Source: an uncultured OM182 clade bacterium
GTDB lineage: Bacteria; Pseudomonadota; Gammaproteobacteria; Pseudomonadales; Azotimanducaceae
Assembly (NCBI GenBank): GCA_905182025.1
Contig: CAJJAA010000014.1
Span: 1 to 64,000, forward strand
Reading direction: 5' to 3'
DNA: 64,000 nt
Shown piece after piece: positions 39,200-48,859 of the stretch. The translations under genes were made by a program, and so were the position numbers. Position 1 is the first letter of the stretch, and every line of letters begins with the position of its first letter. The notes under the pieces were generated by a model. That model searched no databases. It worked only from the letters and a program-made list of their open reading frames with translations, and was not told the DNA's origin.

Positions 39200-40378
39200 A
39201 TGCCCTACGTAGAGAACAGAACGGTTCATGATGCTGATTCGCATATCATGGAGCTTCCTGGGACGTTAGAACAGTATCTGCCTAAATCGGTGTTGGCAGA
39301 ATTCAGTCAGAAAACAGCGCCTGCGGACTATGAAATACAATGGGCAAAGGATGCGCGGGAACTTCAAGCGGATGCAGAATTCAGAGCCGGTGATGAAGCG
39401 AATATCCTGTTGCGTAAAAATCATTCGGCGCTGGGAGCATTTGATAATGCAGACCGCCCAAAAGCTTTAGATTTGTTGGGTTTTACGAGTCAGCTCGTAT
39501 TTACCACGACAGCGCTGAGTAATTACGGTCTCGAACATTCGGGCGATATTGACTTGGCGCTGGAAACGGCGCGCGCACACAACCGCATGATGATCGATTT
39601 TTGTAGTGTGGATGCTCGTCTACTCGGTACGGGTTATGTTCCTTTGGCTGATATTGAGGCCGCGTCAACGATTGCAGCAGAAGCCATCAAGATGGGTTGT
39701 AAAGCGCTGGTGATTCCCTCTCGCTGTCCGAGTGGACACAGTCCTTCACATGTTGGCTTCGACCGTCTCTGGTCGATCGCGCAAGAAGCAGGGATACCCA
39801 TTTTATTTCATGTTGGTGGGGAAGAAAAAATGAACGCTGCCTATTCAAACAATGGCTTACCTGTCGTGCGTGATTTCCATGGTGGCGATGAAAACTTTAC
39901 GTCGACTAGTTTTATGTCGATACCCCTGGCGTTGTGGCAGACGATGTCAATGTTGATCATGGATGGCGTTTGCGATCGATTCCCCAAATTGCAGTTTGGC
40001 GCGATCGAACTGGGTGCTTCCTGGGTGCCTAGCTGGCTGCAATTTATGGATGCGAGTTTCGGTGCTTTTCGCAAAGGCGAAGAGCGGCTGCAGAAGTTGT
40101 CGGCAAAACCCAGTGAAATTGCTCAGCGTCAGTTTAAAGCGACCCCTTACCCGCATGAGAATACCGGCTGGATAATTCAAAATTCCGGTCCTGAGATGCT
40201 GTTATTTTCGTCAGATTTCCCGCATGTCGAGGGTGGTCGGAATCCGTTGAAGCGCTTTAATGATTCTCTCGTTGACGTATCGGATGAAGGCCAGCAGAAG
40301 TTTTTCAGAGATAATTTTATAGCGCTAATGGGGGCAGGTCTTGAGAAAAGTCTTCATGATCATCCTTCAGCGCGATAG
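39200..40378 (+). CDS. ACMSD-type amidohydrolase/decarboxylase
   Basis: I start at the ATG at 39200, which follows CGGAGAA and gives a 392-residue protein opening MPYVENRTVHDADSHIMEL; the ATG at 39068 adds 44 unconserved residues. DADSHIMEL (metal ligands), ILFHVGGEE and LFSSDFPHVEGG fit the amidohydrolase-2/ACMSD fold, a single-metal hydrolase or decarboxylase in aromatic or similar degradation. The substrate is unknown. Confidence 0.88.
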   Translation: MPYVENRTVHDADSHIMELPGTLEQYLPKSVLAEFSQKTAPADYEIQWAKDARELQADAEFRAGDEANILLRKNHSALGAFDNADRPKALDLLGFTSQLVFTTTALSNYGLEHSGDIDLALETARAHNRMMIDFCSVDARLLGTGYVPLADIEAASTIAAEAIKMGCKALVIPSRCPSGHSPSHVGFDRLWSIAQEAGIPILFHVGGEEKMNAAYSNNGLPVVRDFHGGDENFTSTSFMSIPLALWQTMSMLIMDGVCDRFPKLQFGAIELGASWVPSWLQFMDASFGAFRKGEERLQKLSAKPSEIAQRQFKATPYPHENTGWIIQNSGPEMLLFSSDFPHVEGGRNPLKRFNDSLVDVSDEGQQKFFRDNFIALMGAGLEKSLHDHPSAR

Positions 40379-40508
40379 TTTTTAAAAAAATTCAATGTTA
40401 ACATCGGCGTACGAAAAATATGTATAGTAATTCCATAATAATCATAGGGTTAAGCAATACCCAAATTAGGGTATACAAGCCCAGCGAATTTCCTTTAAGG
40501 GGGCACAC

Positions 40509-41177
40509 ATGGACATAGCGTTGTTTACCAGTGGCGGGTTGGACTATCTGTTTAGATGGGGACACTTTCTTGCCGGTATAACTTGGATAGGTATTCTTTA
40601 CTATTTCAATTTTATACAGACTGAATACTTCAAAGAAGCAGAGGATTCTCATCGATCCGGCGCTATTCAGAAGCTCGTGCCCCGGGCACTTTGGTGGTTT
40701 CGATGGGCTGCGATGCTAACTTTCCTTTCGGGTTGTTGGTTACTTGCAAAACTCGGCGTATATGCATCCATAGATATTATGATCGGCGCAACCTTAGGTA
40801 CATTGATGTTCCTAAATGTTTGGATGATTATCTGGCCTAATCAAAAAATTGTGATCGCATCTGCGACGCAAGTTGCTCAGGGTGGTGAAGCGTTGCCAGA
40901 AGCAGCGGCGGCGGCACCAAAAGCTGGCCTAGCATCTAGGACAAACACACTGTTCTCAATTCCGATGTTGTTCTTTATGGGATCATCAGCTCATATGACG
41001 AGCGGAACTCTCTCGAGTGCAAGTACAGCTGCAATTGGCGCGTCTTTAGTTGTTATATTTGCGCTTGAAGCAAATGGCTTGGTCGGAAAGCAAAGCGTAA
41101 TGACCAGTGTAAAGGGTGTCATCACTTCAGGCTTCGTGCTGACAGCTGTGCTGTATGGAATTATCGTCGTACTTTAA
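40509..41177 (+). CDS. Urate_ox_N-like membrane protein (short PuuD homologue)
   Basis: A 222-residue protein with five to six helices: FRWGHFLAGITWIGILYYFN (His and Trp typical of the PuuD membrane domain), WWFRWAAMLTFLSGCWLL and MFLNVWMIIWPNQK. It matches the membrane part of urate hydroxylase PuuD but lacks the C-terminal cytochrome c domain. No purine catabolism genes are adjacent, so urate oxidation is doubtful. Confidence 0.8.
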   Translation: MDIALFTSGGLDYLFRWGHFLAGITWIGILYYFNFIQTEYFKEAEDSHRSGAIQKLVPRALWWFRWAAMLTFLSGCWLLAKLGVYASIDIMIGATLGTLMFLNVWMIIWPNQKIVIASATQVAQGGEALPEAAAAAPKAGLASRTNTLFSIPMLFFMGSSAHMTSGTLSSASTAAIGASLVVIFALEANGLVGKQSVMTSVKGVITSGFVLTAVLYGIIVVL

Positions 41178-41261
41178 GCCTATGACGCGATTTCCAATGC
41201 CTAGTTTCAATTGATAAAGTCACTTGACCAAGTCCTTTGAAGCACCATAGGTCGTTATTTG

Positions 41262-41291
41262 AAAAAGGGCTTCCGCAGGGAGCCCTTTTTT
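41262..41291 (+). terminator. Terminator after the Urate_ox_N-like gene
   Basis: AAAAAGGGCT and AGCCCTTTTTT flank a 9-base loop, ending in six Ts. It starts about 85 bp after the stop codon. Confidence 0.9.
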
Positions 41292-41390
41292 GTTTCGACA
41301 CACATTGACTGACGTGTCGTTAGACTGGCTTAAATAATCGTATTCAACAAATTTTTCGCGCATGCTATAGCGTCAAAGCAATTCTAGAAC

Positions 41391-42134
41391 GTGAATGAAA
41401 TGACAGATAAAAAAAATCTTGATTTACCCTCTATCAAACCTGAAAGCGATCAGGTTGCTTCCTATCGTCGGGGTGGCCGAGCAGAGGCGCCAAAGCAAAG
41501 TAACTTTAACGGTTTGCTGGTTTTTACTATTGTGTTGATGGCGATAATGATGGGGGTGGGTGGCTTCACAATCTATGAAGTCCAAGAAAGATTAGATCAG
41601 TCAAACCGAATTTTAGAAAAAACAGAAAAGTTAGTGCGTGACCTTGAATCGCGTTTAGAAGCGACCGGTACGGATGTGGGCAAAACGTTGGTTGCGATGA
41701 AAGCCCAGCAAGAAGCGAACTTCACGGAAATCGACAAACTGTGGAAGATTGCCTATCGTCAGAATAGACCAAAGTTAGAGGCGCTGGAAAAGAAACTAAA
41801 CACAACGTCTGCTTCGAATGCCGAGCTTGAAAAACGGGTTAAAGCCTCGATTGGTAACTTGGCTAAGGTGAATGCCGATATGACGGATTTGAAAGAAGGC
41901 ATGAGCCAAGAGAACACAGAATTATTGACTCAAACAGGCATGTTGAGGAATACGATCCAATCACAAGCAGACAGCGTTGAAGCAAATAAGCGTGCTCTAG
42001 CAAGTTTGAACCAGCAAGTTAAGACTTTAGACGAAGCGATTGCCGTGTTCGATCAGTACCGTAAACAGATCACACAGAAGTTTCTTGAGATCCAGAATCA
42101 AATCCCTGAAGCGCCCCCTTTACCTGCTGGGTAA
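41391..42134 (+). CDS. Single-pass membrane protein with long coiled coil
   Basis: This 247-residue protein has a basic, polar N-terminus, one transmembrane helix (about 42-63, LLVFTIVLMAIMMGVGGF), and then an almost unbroken coiled coil (about 66-235) rich in Leu/Glu/Lys heptads. It ends EAPPLPAG. The start may be GTG 41391 or ATG 41400. No named family is recognised. It is convergent with gspB and could be an envelope scaffold. Confidence 0.75.
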   Translation: MNEMTDKKNLDLPSIKPESDQVASYRRGGRAEAPKQSNFNGLLVFTIVLMAIMMGVGGFTIYEVQERLDQSNRILEKTEKLVRDLESRLEATGTDVGKTLVAMKAQQEANFTEIDKLWKIAYRQNRPKLEALEKKLNTTSASNAELEKRVKASIGNLAKVNADMTDLKEGMSQENTELLTQTGMLRNTIQSQADSVEANKRALASLNQQVKTLDEAIAVFDQYRKQITQKFLEIQNQIPEAPPLPAG

Positions 42135-42210
42135 TCGTTTATAAGCACACAACGAATTGCTTAAAGTTCCGTTAGTTACTTCGTTTGGCCGGCTATTTCA
42201 AAAGTTTAAT

Positions 42211-42807
42211 CTAGAAAGTTATTCTGAAGCGGTAATTCTGATGGCGAATAATCGCACCTTCTTCAGTGATTTCATCGAGCAAGAAATCCTCTGCAACGTA
42301 CTCACCTTCGTTCATCATGTTGCCATTGATGTTGATCATACGAAGTGATGGGTCGTCTGAATAGACATGACTGGATATGGTCAGTTCAGGCATCGTGCGT
42401 TGAACATTCATTGGTAGTTGTGATGCCGGGATAACCTGACTATTAGCTGAATTCGATGATGAGGGCGTAATGATCATGCTGGGTGCTTGTTCGTTGCGCC
42501 CTTGATTACTCGGGGCGTCTGATTTCATGATTTTCGATACAGACCCGTCAAGCTGTGCGCTCGCCGATTGTGATGGCAGTGTTTGAATGGCTGGGATCGT
42601 TGTTAAAATAACGGGCTTTGATGTTAGCTGCCACCAAGCAAGCCCGGCGATATTAATACTCGCCAAAACCAGACCAATGCCAATATACCAACGTTTTGAA
42701 CTTACGTTTCGTGCCGGCGGTGCTCTATGAATGGAGCTCAAGTCAGGCGTTTTCTGAGTCCGACGTTCTTGTTCGGATTTATTCAATGCGTCGAGGATAT
42801 ACGACAT
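42211..42807 (-). CDS. gspB: GspB-type general secretion pathway protein
   Basis: This 198-residue protein starts MSYILDALNKSEQERR, the GspB/ExeB signature. A membrane helix (about 41-62), a Ser/Pro-rich periplasmic linker, and a C-terminal GspB domain (about 135-198, LTISSHVYSDDPSLRMININ) follow. With ExeA it inserts the type II secretin through peptidoglycan in Aeromonas. It lies two bases after the exeA-like gene. Confidence 0.9.
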   Translation of the reverse strand: MSYILDALNKSEQERRTQKTPDLSSIHRAPPARNVSSKRWYIGIGLVLASINIAGLAWWQLTSKPVILTTIPAIQTLPSQSASAQLDGSVSKIMKSDAPSNQGRNEQAPSMIITPSSSNSANSQVIPASQLPMNVQRTMPELTISSHVYSDDPSLRMININGNMMNEGEYVAEDFLLDEITEEGAIIRHQNYRFRITF

Positions 42808-42809
42808 AT

Positions 42810-44570
42810 TTAGCCTTGGCCTCCTATATAGAAGGGGCTGTTGAGTAAGGGTACGCCTTGTGCCTGAATGCTATTGATATGTATCCATGTCTGAGGCCCA
42901 ACTCTGCCATCGGGCAGTAAGCCAACAGAGACTTGAAAACGTTTAACCCTTTCCTCCAGTTCACGATTAAATAGTGACGTGGTCTTTTGTTTTGGTTGTA
43001 GGTCAATAAACGCCAGTTGATCCGAGAGCCATGCAACGGTTTCACCTTGGTCACCGATCATAGTCGGTGTTTCATAACCTGGGGGAAGTCGCCAGAGCAA
43101 TGTATATTGTCCGTCCCAATAACTCAGGAAATCAGCCCGATTAACGTGAAATTCAGTGTCGGTGCCGACGAGTGTAATTGTCTGTGAGTCGATCGCAGTC
43201 AAAAGTAAATTTTGCGGTTTACCTGCGATCTCGAAATCAACGAACACGGGTCGATTAAGGTTAGCAATGTCAGCTAAATTTCCTGGGTTTGAATAACACG
43301 ACATTCCGAAATCCTCGGCGGCCGAGCAGGGTTGATCAGTTTCACTGAAGGCGACTTCTGTTCCCCATAGTAGGTATAAGCGGGTAAATGCAGACGCTTG
43401 ATCTGTAAAACCGGCTAACGCTGTCATAATTTGAATAGGTTTAGCGGTCTTTTGTTGTCGTACGAAGCCAACGTTGTTGTCTTGTTGGTCGATAGGCACA
43501 AATGCGTCATCAATGTACGATTGACGACCACCCTCGTCGCTGAGTTGTTGTTCCATCTTGGCTGCTTCAGCTTTTGGATTATCCATAAGCTGCGATGTTG
43601 TTTGCGTTGTGGTTGATACCGTTAAAGGATCTGATATCGACGCCGTGGTGTTTGTGTCAATTGCGTCAATCGTTGTCATTTGAGAAAAATACAGACCCAG
43701 ACCGATCATGAATAACACACTCGCAGCAATAGAAACGGATCGCCATTGCGACGGATTGGTTGGCATCGGCCCCAGCGTTTCCTTTGCCGCTTTGTTAACC
43801 GTCGCTATATCAACTTCCAATCTATTTTGAACATAAGTACCCAGTAGCGCTCGGTCACAGACAAGATTGATTAGTCGGGGAATGCCGCCGGTTATTTTGT
43901 AAATACGCTTAACAACCTTGGCGGGAAAAAGTGAACCGCGAGCACCGGCAATCTCAAGTCGATGCTGAATGTATTCAACCACTTCATTGGGCTCGAGAGC
44001 ATCAAGATGAAATCTTGCAGTGACGCGCTGAGATAACTGTCTAAGTTCAGGTTTGGCCAATATTGTGAGGAGCTCTGGTTGACCGAGCAGCACGATTTGT
44101 AGCAGTTTACGTTCATTCGTTTCGAGGTTCGTCAGCAGCCGAAGTTGTTCGAGAACATCCACGGACAGGTTTTGTGCTTCATCTATGATAACCACAGTTC
44201 GGCGATCAGCTTGGTAGGAGTCCAATAGAAATTGGTTGAGTCGATCGACAAGTACCTTGATGCTGGCGTTGTCAGGATAGGCGATTTGTAACTCATCACA
44301 AATTGTTGCCAACATTTCGTCAGCGGTTAACTTGGGATTTAGAATAAATGCCGTGTCGACGTCTTCCGGTACCTGTTGTAGTAAACATCGACAAACGGTT
44401 GTCTTGCCTGTGCCAACTTCGCCGGTTAGCAGTAGAAACCCGCCATCGCCTCTAATACCGTACAATAGGTGCGCGAGTGCCTCCCTGTGCCGATCGCTCA
44501 TATAGAGATACTCGGGATTAGGAGCAATCGAGAAAGGGGTGTCTTTAAGGCCGAAGTAATCTTTATACAT
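42810..44570 (-). CDS. exeA: ExeA/GspA-like AAA ATPase with peptidoglycan-binding domain
   Basis: I start at MYKDYFGLKDTPFS (ATG 44570), the conserved ExeA start; the frame extends to a TTG at 44603. The AAA domain has Walker A GEVGTGKTT, Walker B VVIIDEAQNL and sensor LLGQPELL. Next come a membrane helix (about 270-290) and a periplasmic region. The C-terminal peptidoglycan-binding domain (VAWLSDQLAFIDLQ to GLLPDGRVGPQTW) closes the protein. ExeA and ExeB couple ATP use to secretin assembly. No other type II secretion genes are in the window. Confidence 0.92.
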   Translation of the reverse strand: MYKDYFGLKDTPFSIAPNPEYLYMSDRHREALAHLLYGIRGDGGFLLLTGEVGTGKTTVCRCLLQQVPEDVDTAFILNPKLTADEMLATICDELQIAYPDNASIKVLVDRLNQFLLDSYQADRRTVVIIDEAQNLSVDVLEQLRLLTNLETNERKLLQIVLLGQPELLTILAKPELRQLSQRVTARFHLDALEPNEVVEYIQHRLEIAGARGSLFPAKVVKRIYKITGGIPRLINLVCDRALLGTYVQNRLEVDIATVNKAAKETLGPMPTNPSQWRSVSIAASVLFMIGLGLYFSQMTTIDAIDTNTTASISDPLTVSTTTQTTSQLMDNPKAEAAKMEQQLSDEGGRQSYIDDAFVPIDQQDNNVGFVRQQKTAKPIQIMTALAGFTDQASAFTRLYLLWGTEVAFSETDQPCSAAEDFGMSCYSNPGNLADIANLNRPVFVDFEIAGKPQNLLLTAIDSQTITLVGTDTEFHVNRADFLSYWDGQYTLLWRLPPGYETPTMIGDQGETVAWLSDQLAFIDLQPKQKTTSLFNRELEERVKRFQVSVGLLPDGRVGPQTWIHINSIQAQGVPLLNSPFYIGGQG

Positions 44571-44687
44571 ATTCGACGAAGCGGTTGTCACATGAATGTT
44601 CAAAGTGAGAATAGCAGGAGCCGTGTCAAAGCTCTACACAGATCGGTTTTAGATGGTGGGCAGTTAAAGAGCCTTTCGGTTAAAACG

Positions 44688-45782
44688 ATGAGGATTTTGT
44701 CGAGATGTATATGCCTACTCGGCATGATTATAAGCCAAACAGCGTGTGAGACGTCTTCTTATTACCATCAGGCTGCCAAAGGGCAGATTTCCCTGTTGAC
44801 CAATACCCGAACTGTTGCAGAGGTCATTGATGATTCAAACACAAGCATTGAACTTCGAGAAAAATTACTGCTCACCCAAAATATTCTCACCTTTGCGCAA
44901 CGCCGTGGCTTAGATGTTGACGGAAGTTATGGCGAATATGTTGCGCTTGACCGGTCCCATGTTGTCTGGAATGTTTTTGTGACGCAGCCGCATTCGGTTG
45001 TACTAGAGCAGTGGTGTTACCCCATTGCCGGTTGTGTTTCCTATAAGGGCTTCTTCGCTCAAGCGGATGCCGATAATTTTGCCACAAAAATGCACATCCA
45101 AGGCAAACAAAGCTACGTTGGTGGGGTTGCAGCCTATTCGACATTGGGTTGGTTTAACGACCCATTGTTAAGTACTTTTATTTATCGAAACGACCTGGAT
45201 CTAGCCGCGCTTTTGTTTCATGAATTAGCGCATAAGGTTATTTATGTTGCAGACGACACGGTATTCAATGAAAGCTTTGCGACAGCGGTTGAAAGAATAT
45301 TACTATTAGATTGGATCAAAACGAATGATCAAGACGGCCTGTATCAGGGCGATGCGATTGATGCTGAGGTAGTCATGCAGCACCTGCTCAGGCAGCGGCG
45401 TCGTGCCGAGGTGGTAAACCTGATCGTCGAAGCAAAAAATAGTCTCAGTTTTGAGTTTGCTAAAGAGGCTGATTTGAAATTCAAGGAGGCGGCGAGGGTA
45501 GCGGTTATCTCGGGCCTAAGGATGCGTTATAAGCAGTTATCAAGTCAGTGGGGTGACAACCCGCCCTTTGATTACTGGATGTCCTCAGATATTAACAACC
45601 CCAAGTTGGCTGCTATAGGTGCTTATTCGCAATGGGTGCCGGCTTTTTTGGCACTCTACGACGTTGATAAGGCAAGCCCTTGGGGTAACTTCATTAGCCA
45701 GGTGCATACGTTGTCAAAGCAGCCTAAGGCACAACGTAATGAGACTCTGACTAGGTTAGCATCAGGGTACAAACGAGAGTAA
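44688..45782 (+). CDS. Lipoprotein zinc aminopeptidase (PF10023-like)
   Basis: The ATG at 44688 opens a lipoprotein signal (MRILSRCICLLGMIISQTAC, lipobox SQTAC). Longer frames back to 44469 run into the divergent exeA gene. The roughly 364-residue protein belongs to the putative-aminopeptidase family PF10023, shown by FHELAHKVIYV (zinc HExxH), FNESFATAVER (third ligand Glu), GWFNDPLLSTF and the C-terminal LYDVDKASPWGNFI. It is probably anchored to the outer membrane. No RBS is obvious. Confidence 0.83.
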   Translation: MRILSRCICLLGMIISQTACETSSYYHQAAKGQISLLTNTRTVAEVIDDSNTSIELREKLLLTQNILTFAQRRGLDVDGSYGEYVALDRSHVVWNVFVTQPHSVVLEQWCYPIAGCVSYKGFFAQADADNFATKMHIQGKQSYVGGVAAYSTLGWFNDPLLSTFIYRNDLDLAALLFHELAHKVIYVADDTVFNESFATAVERILLLDWIKTNDQDGLYQGDAIDAEVVMQHLLRQRRRAEVVNLIVEAKNSLSFEFAKEADLKFKEAARVAVISGLRMRYKQLSSQWGDNPPFDYWMSSDINNPKLAAIGAYSQWVPAFLALYDVDKASPWGNFISQVHTLSKQPKAQRNETLTRLASGYKRE

Positions 45783-47136
45783 TTACACCGACGCCCAAAA
45801 TATTAAGAACGAACCCTTCTTGCACCATGGTTTTTATCGGAAAGCGCCCGGTGCTAAACATGATGGTGTTCGGTGCGGTTGCGACCGGTAACATAAAGGC
45901 ACAACTAGCACTCATTGCAGCCGGTACCATGAGAATTTCGGGTTCGATTCCTGCTGCTAATGCTGCTGTTGCAAGGATTGGCATCATCAAGGTTGTTGTC
46001 GCCGTATTGCTCGTCATTTCTGTTAAGAAGGTGATGGTGATACAAATCGTTGCCATCATAACGACGATATGCCAAGTAGAGATTCCTGCCAGTGCCGCCC
46101 CGAGTTGCTCACTCAAGCCCGATGTGACAAATGCTTTTGCGATCGCGATGCCTCCACCAAACAGAATTAACATACCCCAAGGTATCCTGTTCGCGGTTTC
46201 CCAATCGAGGAGTTTTTCACCTTTGCCGTTTGGTATCAAAAACATAGCGATAACCGCGATCAATGCAACGCTTGCATCATTGGCGGAGGGTAGTGCTAGC
46301 GCGCCACTCCAGCCGCCGAAAGGTTGGCTGCGGGTTACCCAGGCAAGTGCTGTTAAGGAAAAAACGATAAAGACACGTTTTTCTTCGACGCTCCAGGACT
46401 GAACGATCGGCATTTCAATAGCGCCAATATATTTAAGTTTCCGCGTTAACCAAAATCCAATAATAGGGACAAACAAGATAACAACGGGGATGCCCCAGCT
46501 CATCCATGTCAGAAAGCCTATTTCAATGCCGGTGTATTGTTCGTAGATTTCTCGAAAAAACAGATTAGGTGGCGTGCCGATGGGGGTACCAATGCCGCCT
46601 ACGCTGGCTGCATAGGCAATGCCGAGTAAAAGCGGTACCGCGAGTTTGTCATCTTTAGACCTTTCTATGACGGCGAGTGCGACGGGTAGTAGCATCAATG
46701 TCGTTGCCGTATTGGATATCCACATACTCAGCACAGCGGATGCCGCCATGAAACCAAAGACTAGCCTGCGACTGCTGCCGCCACCAAATAGATTGACCAT
46801 ATTCAGTGCGACTCTGCGATGCGCGCCACTCTTCTCCATCGCTGTGCTCAGGATGAAGCCCCCCATTAGAAGCAGCACCAGCGGGCTTCCATACGCGGCG
46901 CCAACTTGAGAGGGCGTGAGCACGCCTAGGAAGGGCAGTAAGGCGATTGGTATGAGGGATGTGACCGGAATAGGCACCGGTTCAAATATCCACCAGACGG
47001 CGCAGAGCGTAGCGACAAAACCGGTCCAGCAAGCGCTTGTATCCCACCCGGCATCCTGTAGCGAGAAGAATACAGCGGCAGCAATGAGCGGGCCGATGAT
47101 TAGCATTGAAGCTTTAGTGATGAATTTTTTCGGCAT
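45751..47136 (-). CDS. SLC13/DASS-family sodium:anion symporter
   Basis: A 461-residue inner-membrane protein with 11-12 helices and the two SNT motifs of the family (ISNTATTLMLLP and TSNTATTTLMMP). GIGTPIGTPPNLFF is also characteristic. Substrates in the family are C4-dicarboxylates, citrate or sulfate with Na+. Its 3' end overlaps the convergent lipoprotein gene by 32 bases. Confidence 0.92.
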   Translation of the reverse strand: MPKKFITKASMLIIGPLIAAAVFFSLQDAGWDTSACWTGFVATLCAVWWIFEPVPIPVTSLIPIALLPFLGVLTPSQVGAAYGSPLVLLLMGGFILSTAMEKSGAHRRVALNMVNLFGGGSSRRLVFGFMAASAVLSMWISNTATTLMLLPVALAVIERSKDDKLAVPLLLGIAYAASVGGIGTPIGTPPNLFFREIYEQYTGIEIGFLTWMSWGIPVVILFVPIIGFWLTRKLKYIGAIEMPIVQSWSVEEKRVFIVFSLTALAWVTRSQPFGGWSGALALPSANDASVALIAVIAMFLIPNGKGEKLLDWETANRIPWGMLILFGGGIAIAKAFVTSGLSEQLGAALAGISTWHIVVMMATICITITFLTEMTSNTATTTLMMPILATAALAAGIEPEILMVPAAMSASCAFMLPVATAPNTIMFSTGRFPIKTMVQEGFVLNILGVGVITLVCTLMLT

Positions 47137-47319
47137 TACGATGCGTCTGGCAAAAAAACCGATTATAGCTTTAGTCGAGCGAGATAGGCCAACCTAGTGG
47201 TTATTATGTGACAAGCGTGAATCGACTAAAGATTTTGCTAATGAGGTTGTGTCTGAAAGTTTCGTGGACATGTTATTCTGGCACTTCGATGTAACCTGCA
47301 ATAAGAGGCTTGGACAACA

Positions 47320-48723
47320 ATGGCTAACTCAATGTATTGGTATGATTTCGAAACGACAGGCACAGACCCTGGTCGAGATCGCGCCATTCAGTTTGCAGGT
47401 GTTCGTACTGATGAAGATCTGAATGTTATTGGTGAGCCTTTGGATTTACTCTGTTATCCGGGCGACGATACGATTCCAGTTCCCGAGGCGATACTGGTGA
47501 CGGGCATCAATATGACGCAATTGAAATCAACTGGCATGAATGAGGCGGATTTTTCTCGTCAGATACACGAGCAATTTACGGTTCCTGAAACCTGCGTGGT
47601 GGGGTTTAACAGCCTTCGATTTGATGATGAGTTTACCCGCTATTTGTTCTACCGCAATTTTTACGACCCCTATGCGAGGGAATGGCAATCAGGTAACTCT
47701 CGCTGGGATGTGATTGATCTGTTTCGCATGGCACACGCACTCCGACCCGAAGGCATAAACTGGCCCATTGCGGACAACGGCAATACGACCTTTAGACTTG
47801 AAAAGCTCACAGAACAAAACGGTATCGGACATGAAAATGCCCACGATGCTGTGTCTGATGTATTGGCAACGATAGGCATGGCCAAGAAACTGAAACAGGC
47901 ACAGCCTAAGCTATACGCTTATCTGTTCTCCCTGCGCAAGAAAAATGAAGTTCTGAAACAACTCTATCCCTTGGGGAAAACGCCTTTGGTGCATGTCTCG
48001 TCGATGTATCCTGCTAGTCAGAACTGTTTGGCAATTGTATTGCCACTTTGTGTCCACCCAACGAACTCAAACGGTGTGATTTGCTTTGATCTGTCGAATG
48101 ATCCAACGGATTTAATTGAGCTTAGCCCGATCGAGCTACACCGTAGAATTTTCAGCTCAAGAGAAGAGTTAGGCAATGAAAAACGTGTTGCACTGAAAAC
48201 AATTCACATCAACAAATGTCCTGCAATTGCACCACTAGCGACGTTGCAGGGCAATGAAGATAGATTAGATATCGACATGTCCGCAATACAACAGAATATG
48301 CGTCGCATCCAACAAAGTAGCGGCGTCGTAGAGAAAATCTCTGAAGTCTTTTCCCAAAAGAATTTTCCGCCCACCAATGATCCTGATCTGATGTTGTACC
48401 AAGGTGGTTTTTTCTCAGCGGATGACAAATCCATTATGTCTGAGATACAAGCTGCTAAACCTGAAAGCCTCGCCGCATACGGCGCGCATTTCAACGACAG
48501 CCGGCTTTCTGAAATGTTACTCAGATACCGCGCCCGTAACTTTCCTGAGTCGTTGTCGGAGGATGATCGCGACTACTGGAAAAGCTATCGCTCAACCAAG
48601 CAAATGGCTGAAAACGGTTTGCAAGCTCAACTAACTCGGATCGAACAACTAAAATCGCAGGGCCACGACGATGTTTGTTTGCAAGATCTGCAGACCTATT
48701 TGTTATCGATTCAACAAACCTAG
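47320..48723 (+). CDS. sbcB: SbcB, exodeoxyribonuclease I
   Basis: A 467-residue 3'-5' single-strand DNA exonuclease with the DEDDh residues: YDFETTG (Asp9, Glu11), GFNSLRFDDEFTR and HENAHDAVSDVLAT. The SH3-like and C-terminal domains end with YRARNFPESLSEDDRDYWKS, typical of ExoI, which binds SSB. It acts in recombination and mismatch repair. Confidence 0.95.
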   Translation: MANSMYWYDFETTGTDPGRDRAIQFAGVRTDEDLNVIGEPLDLLCYPGDDTIPVPEAILVTGINMTQLKSTGMNEADFSRQIHEQFTVPETCVVGFNSLRFDDEFTRYLFYRNFYDPYAREWQSGNSRWDVIDLFRMAHALRPEGINWPIADNGNTTFRLEKLTEQNGIGHENAHDAVSDVLATIGMAKKLKQAQPKLYAYLFSLRKKNEVLKQLYPLGKTPLVHVSSMYPASQNCLAIVLPLCVHPTNSNGVICFDLSNDPTDLIELSPIELHRRIFSSREELGNEKRVALKTIHINKCPAIAPLATLQGNEDRLDIDMSAIQQNMRRIQQSSGVVEKISEVFSQKNFPPTNDPDLMLYQGGFFSADDKSIMSEIQAAKPESLAAYGAHFNDSRLSEMLLRYRARNFPESLSEDDRDYWKSYRSTKQMAENGLQAQLTRIEQLKSQGHDDVCLQDLQTYLLSIQQT

Positions 48724-48859
48724 TCGGAGTATGACGATCAACAATCAGGTAGGGGTTCCGCTAATCGCCTTAGTCCATTGAGAACTTTCGCAGTCTGTTT
48801 GAAGGCTCTATCCTCAAAGGCGGCTTAATGTATTGAGTAATTTCTTGACCCGCGTCAGG

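Noticed and set aside
45827-46402. 191-residue plus-strand frame inside the SLC13 gene
   Set aside because: Antisense shadow with biased Ile/Ala/Thr composition and no ribosome site.
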